NCBI RefSeq assembly: GCF_017163935.1
Contig: NZ_JABVZR010000001.1
Coordinates: forward strand, 1,054,001 to 1,118,000
Length of the DNA stretch: 64,000 nucleotides
Reading direction: 5' to 3'
From: Novosphingobium terrae
GTDB lineage: Bacteria; Pseudomonadota; Alphaproteobacteria; Sphingomonadales; Sphingomonadaceae
The position numbers were made by a program, and so were the translations under genes. The notes below the pieces were generated by a model, which was not told the DNA's origin, made no database searches, and saw only the letters and a list, made by a program, of their open reading frames with translations. Numbering within the stretch: position 1 is the stretch's first letter; the number at the start of each line of letters is the position of its first letter. Shown in pieces: positions 62,684-64,000 of the stretch.

Positions 62684-63190
62684 TCAGATATGGTAGATGT
62701 CGATGACCTGATGGATGTAATCATCCTTCAGGACGATGGTCTTCTTCAGGATTTTGAGCGCTTCATCTGCCGTATCCAGCGTCAGGAAGGTGGTTCCGAA
62801 GAATTGATCCGTATGCTGGTAGCGATGGCTCAGCGTATGCCAGTTGTAGCGCAGGTCGATTGCGCCATCGCGGTGATCGAGGACTTCGATGTTGGCGATG
62901 AAATGGGATGTCCGCGCCTCGGGCGTGCTGGCCGAGGAGCGCTCGGTCTTCAGGCGATAGACGCGGTCTTCCAGCCCCTTGCGGTTGCCGTAATAGATCA
63001 GCGAGATCTGGCTCTGCGGATCGGTGGTGAGCGCATCGTCATCGGTCCAGGAGGGCATCCAGTATTCGACGCCTTCGGCATAGCAGTCCAGCCATGCGTC
63101 AAACGCGCGATCATCGAGCAGGCGGGCCTCGCGATAGAGGAAGGCGCAGATGTCGGCATAGGCCAACGCTTGTTCAGCCAGAAGTGTCAT
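62684..63190 (-). CDS. benB: Benzoate 1,2-dioxygenase small (beta) subunit
   Basis: Non-catalytic beta subunit of 168 residues in the SnoaL-like cone fold (about residues 10-165). It assembles with the alpha subunit as an alpha3-beta3 type oxygenase. The sequence pattern ALAYADICAFLYREARLLDD, FDAWLDCYAEGVEYWMP and C-terminal KTIVLKDDYIHQVIDIYHI fits the BenB/XylY/AntB group. Its start overlaps the benA stop (ATGA, 63187-63190), so the subunits are translationally coupled. Whether the substrate is benzoate or a close analogue such as toluate or anthranilate is not settled from this subunit. Confidence 0.9.
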   Translation of the reverse strand: MTLLAEQALAYADICAFLYREARLLDDRAFDAWLDCYAEGVEYWMPSWTDDDALTTDPQSQISLIYYGNRKGLEDRVYRLKTERSSASTPEARTSHFIANIEVLDHRDGAIDLRYNWHTLSHRYQHTDQFFGTTFLTLDTADEALKILKKTIVLKDDYIHQVIDIYHI

Positions 63191-64000
63191 TCTGCCGCCT
63201 CCATCATGGGCCGGGCATCCCGGGCAAGGCCATCCAGCATGATCCGGGCCCAGAACTCATGCTGGCGCACGAAGAGGCCTTCATCCTCGCTGCGCTCGCT
63301 CGACAGCAGCGGGTTCATGCCCATGGCCGCCGCATTGGCATCGGGCCCGTCGATCCAGCGCAGGGCGCCACGGCTCAGGTCATTCCACAAGGCGCCCGCG
63401 CCTTCATAGGCCGACTGGCAGCTGCGGAATTCCTCCAGATCGTCGGGCGTGCCCATGCCGGTGACATTGAAGAAGTCCTCATATTGCCGGATGCGATGGG
63501 CGCGATCCTCCGCGCTTTCGCCCTTGGGGGCGTAGCAATAGATCGTCACCTCGGTGGTGTGGACATCGATGGGGCGCACCACCCGGATCTGGGTGGAGAA
63601 CTGATCCATCAGGAAGACGTTGGGGTAAAGCGCCAGATTGCGCGTCTGCTCCAGAATGAAACGCGCCTTGTCTGCGCCCAGACGCTCCTCCAGCTGGCCC
63701 TTCAGATGCCAGACCGGGCGCACCTCGGGATTGAGCACCTGGGTCCAGAGCAGGATATGACCATGCTCGAAGCCATAGACGCCGCTGGCGGGCGCCTTCG
63801 ACCAGCCATTGGCATCGACGGCTTTGGTGCCCCCCTCGGCGCGGCGACCCATGGTGGACTGGTAATTCTCATGGACGGAGCTGACGTGATAGCCGTCGCA
63901 GCCGTTTTCCATCTGCATCTTCCAGTTGCCGTCGAAGGTGTAGGTGGAGTTGCCGGTCAGCACCTCCAGACCTTCGGGCGCCTGATCGACCATCTGGTCG
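63187..64000 (-). CDS. benA: Benzoate 1,2-dioxygenase large (alpha) subunit, 5' part outside the window
   Basis: C-terminal 270 residues of a Rieske dioxygenase alpha subunit; the gene runs off the right edge, where its N-terminal Rieske domain lies. The mononuclear iron site is visible as ENGCDGYHVSSVHENYQ, with the His pair, as in BenA-type enzymes. The remaining sequence (NLALYPNVFLMDQFSTQIRV) continues the catalytic domain. It is the first gene seen of an operon benA-benB-benD-ferredoxin-hydrolase-reductase. Substrate assignment (benzoate) is by family resemblance; anthranilate or toluate dioxygenases are related. Confidence 0.92.
   Translation of the reverse strand, partial: DQMVDQAPEGLEVLTGNSTYTFDGNWKMQMENGCDGYHVSSVHENYQSTMGRRAEGGTKAVDANGWSKAPASGVYGFEHGHILLWTQVLNPEVRPVWHLKGQLEERLGADKARFILEQTRNLALYPNVFLMDQFSTQIRVVRPIDVHTTEVTIYCYAPKGESAEDRAHRIRQYEDFFNVTGMGTPDDLEEFRSCQSAYEGAGALWNDLSRGALRWIDGPDANAAAMGMNPLLSSERSEDEGLFVRQHEFWARIMLDGLARDARPMMEAAE

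Overview
The window is GC-rich DNA packed with genes on both strands. It looks like an alphaproteobacterium of the Sphingomonadales, probably Novosphingobium-like. The pointers are a TonB-dependent receptor, a sigF/nrsF pair with a DUF1109-type anti-sigma factor, a maltodextrin locus with GH97 and GH13 enzymes under a LacI regulator, many LysR regulators each divergent from a small oxidoreductase, and an alphaproteobacterial-style small RNA. The assignment is an inference from gene content. I saw no rRNA, tRNA, CRISPR array, phage block or intact insertion sequence.

Layout. 1-1.7 kb: a NodT-type efflux outer-membrane lipoprotein (cut by the window edge) divergent from a TetR regulator. 1.8-3.4 kb: TenA, a candidate small RNA with its own promoter and terminator, and an unknown protein. 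3.5-9.1 kb: an envelope redox and stress block (exported peroxiredoxin, ScsB/DsbD-like electron carrier, SigF, NrsF, a SulP transporter, a ParB-like protein). 9.1-16.6 kb: a TonB-dependent receptor, an aldo/keto reductase with LysR, and an SDR-like protein divergent from an XRE regulator. 16.6-22.9 kb: exported proteins, a DUF2271-DUF4198 pair behind a possible Fur box, a HAD phosphatase, and a PdxI-like reductase with LysR. 23-26.6 kb: a PPK2 kinase and the ATP-dependent ligase plus exonuclease of the ligase-associated DNA repair system. 26.7-29.3 kb: a GAF-PAS-GGDEF-EAL protein. 29.9-38.7 kb: the maltodextrin locus (MFS transporter, LacI regulator, alpha-amylase, alpha-glucosidase, GH97). 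38.7-40.8 kb: a LysR/YeiH pair. 40.9-51.5 kb: mostly unknown exported or membrane proteins, a soluble FIST chemoreceptor, a BASS transporter with LysR, and TetR. 51.5-58.4 kb: a leucine degradation operon. 59.5-64 kb: a benzoate dioxygenase operon cut by the right edge.

How the genes fit together. The leucine operon encodes isovaleryl-CoA dehydrogenase and both methylcrotonyl-CoA carboxylase subunits. Where liuC and liuE are usual, it carries a MaoC hydratase and a CitE-like lyase, the same gene set as Mycobacterium tuberculosis Rv2498c-Rv2502c. The benzoate operon encodes BenA, BenB and BenD, but instead of the fused BenC reductase it has a putidaredoxin-like ferredoxin and a separate FAD reductase. 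The maltodextrin genes appear to be controlled by the LacI regulator through two GTATAC-type operators. Two families of short hairpin repeats lie downstream of genes and may end transcription.
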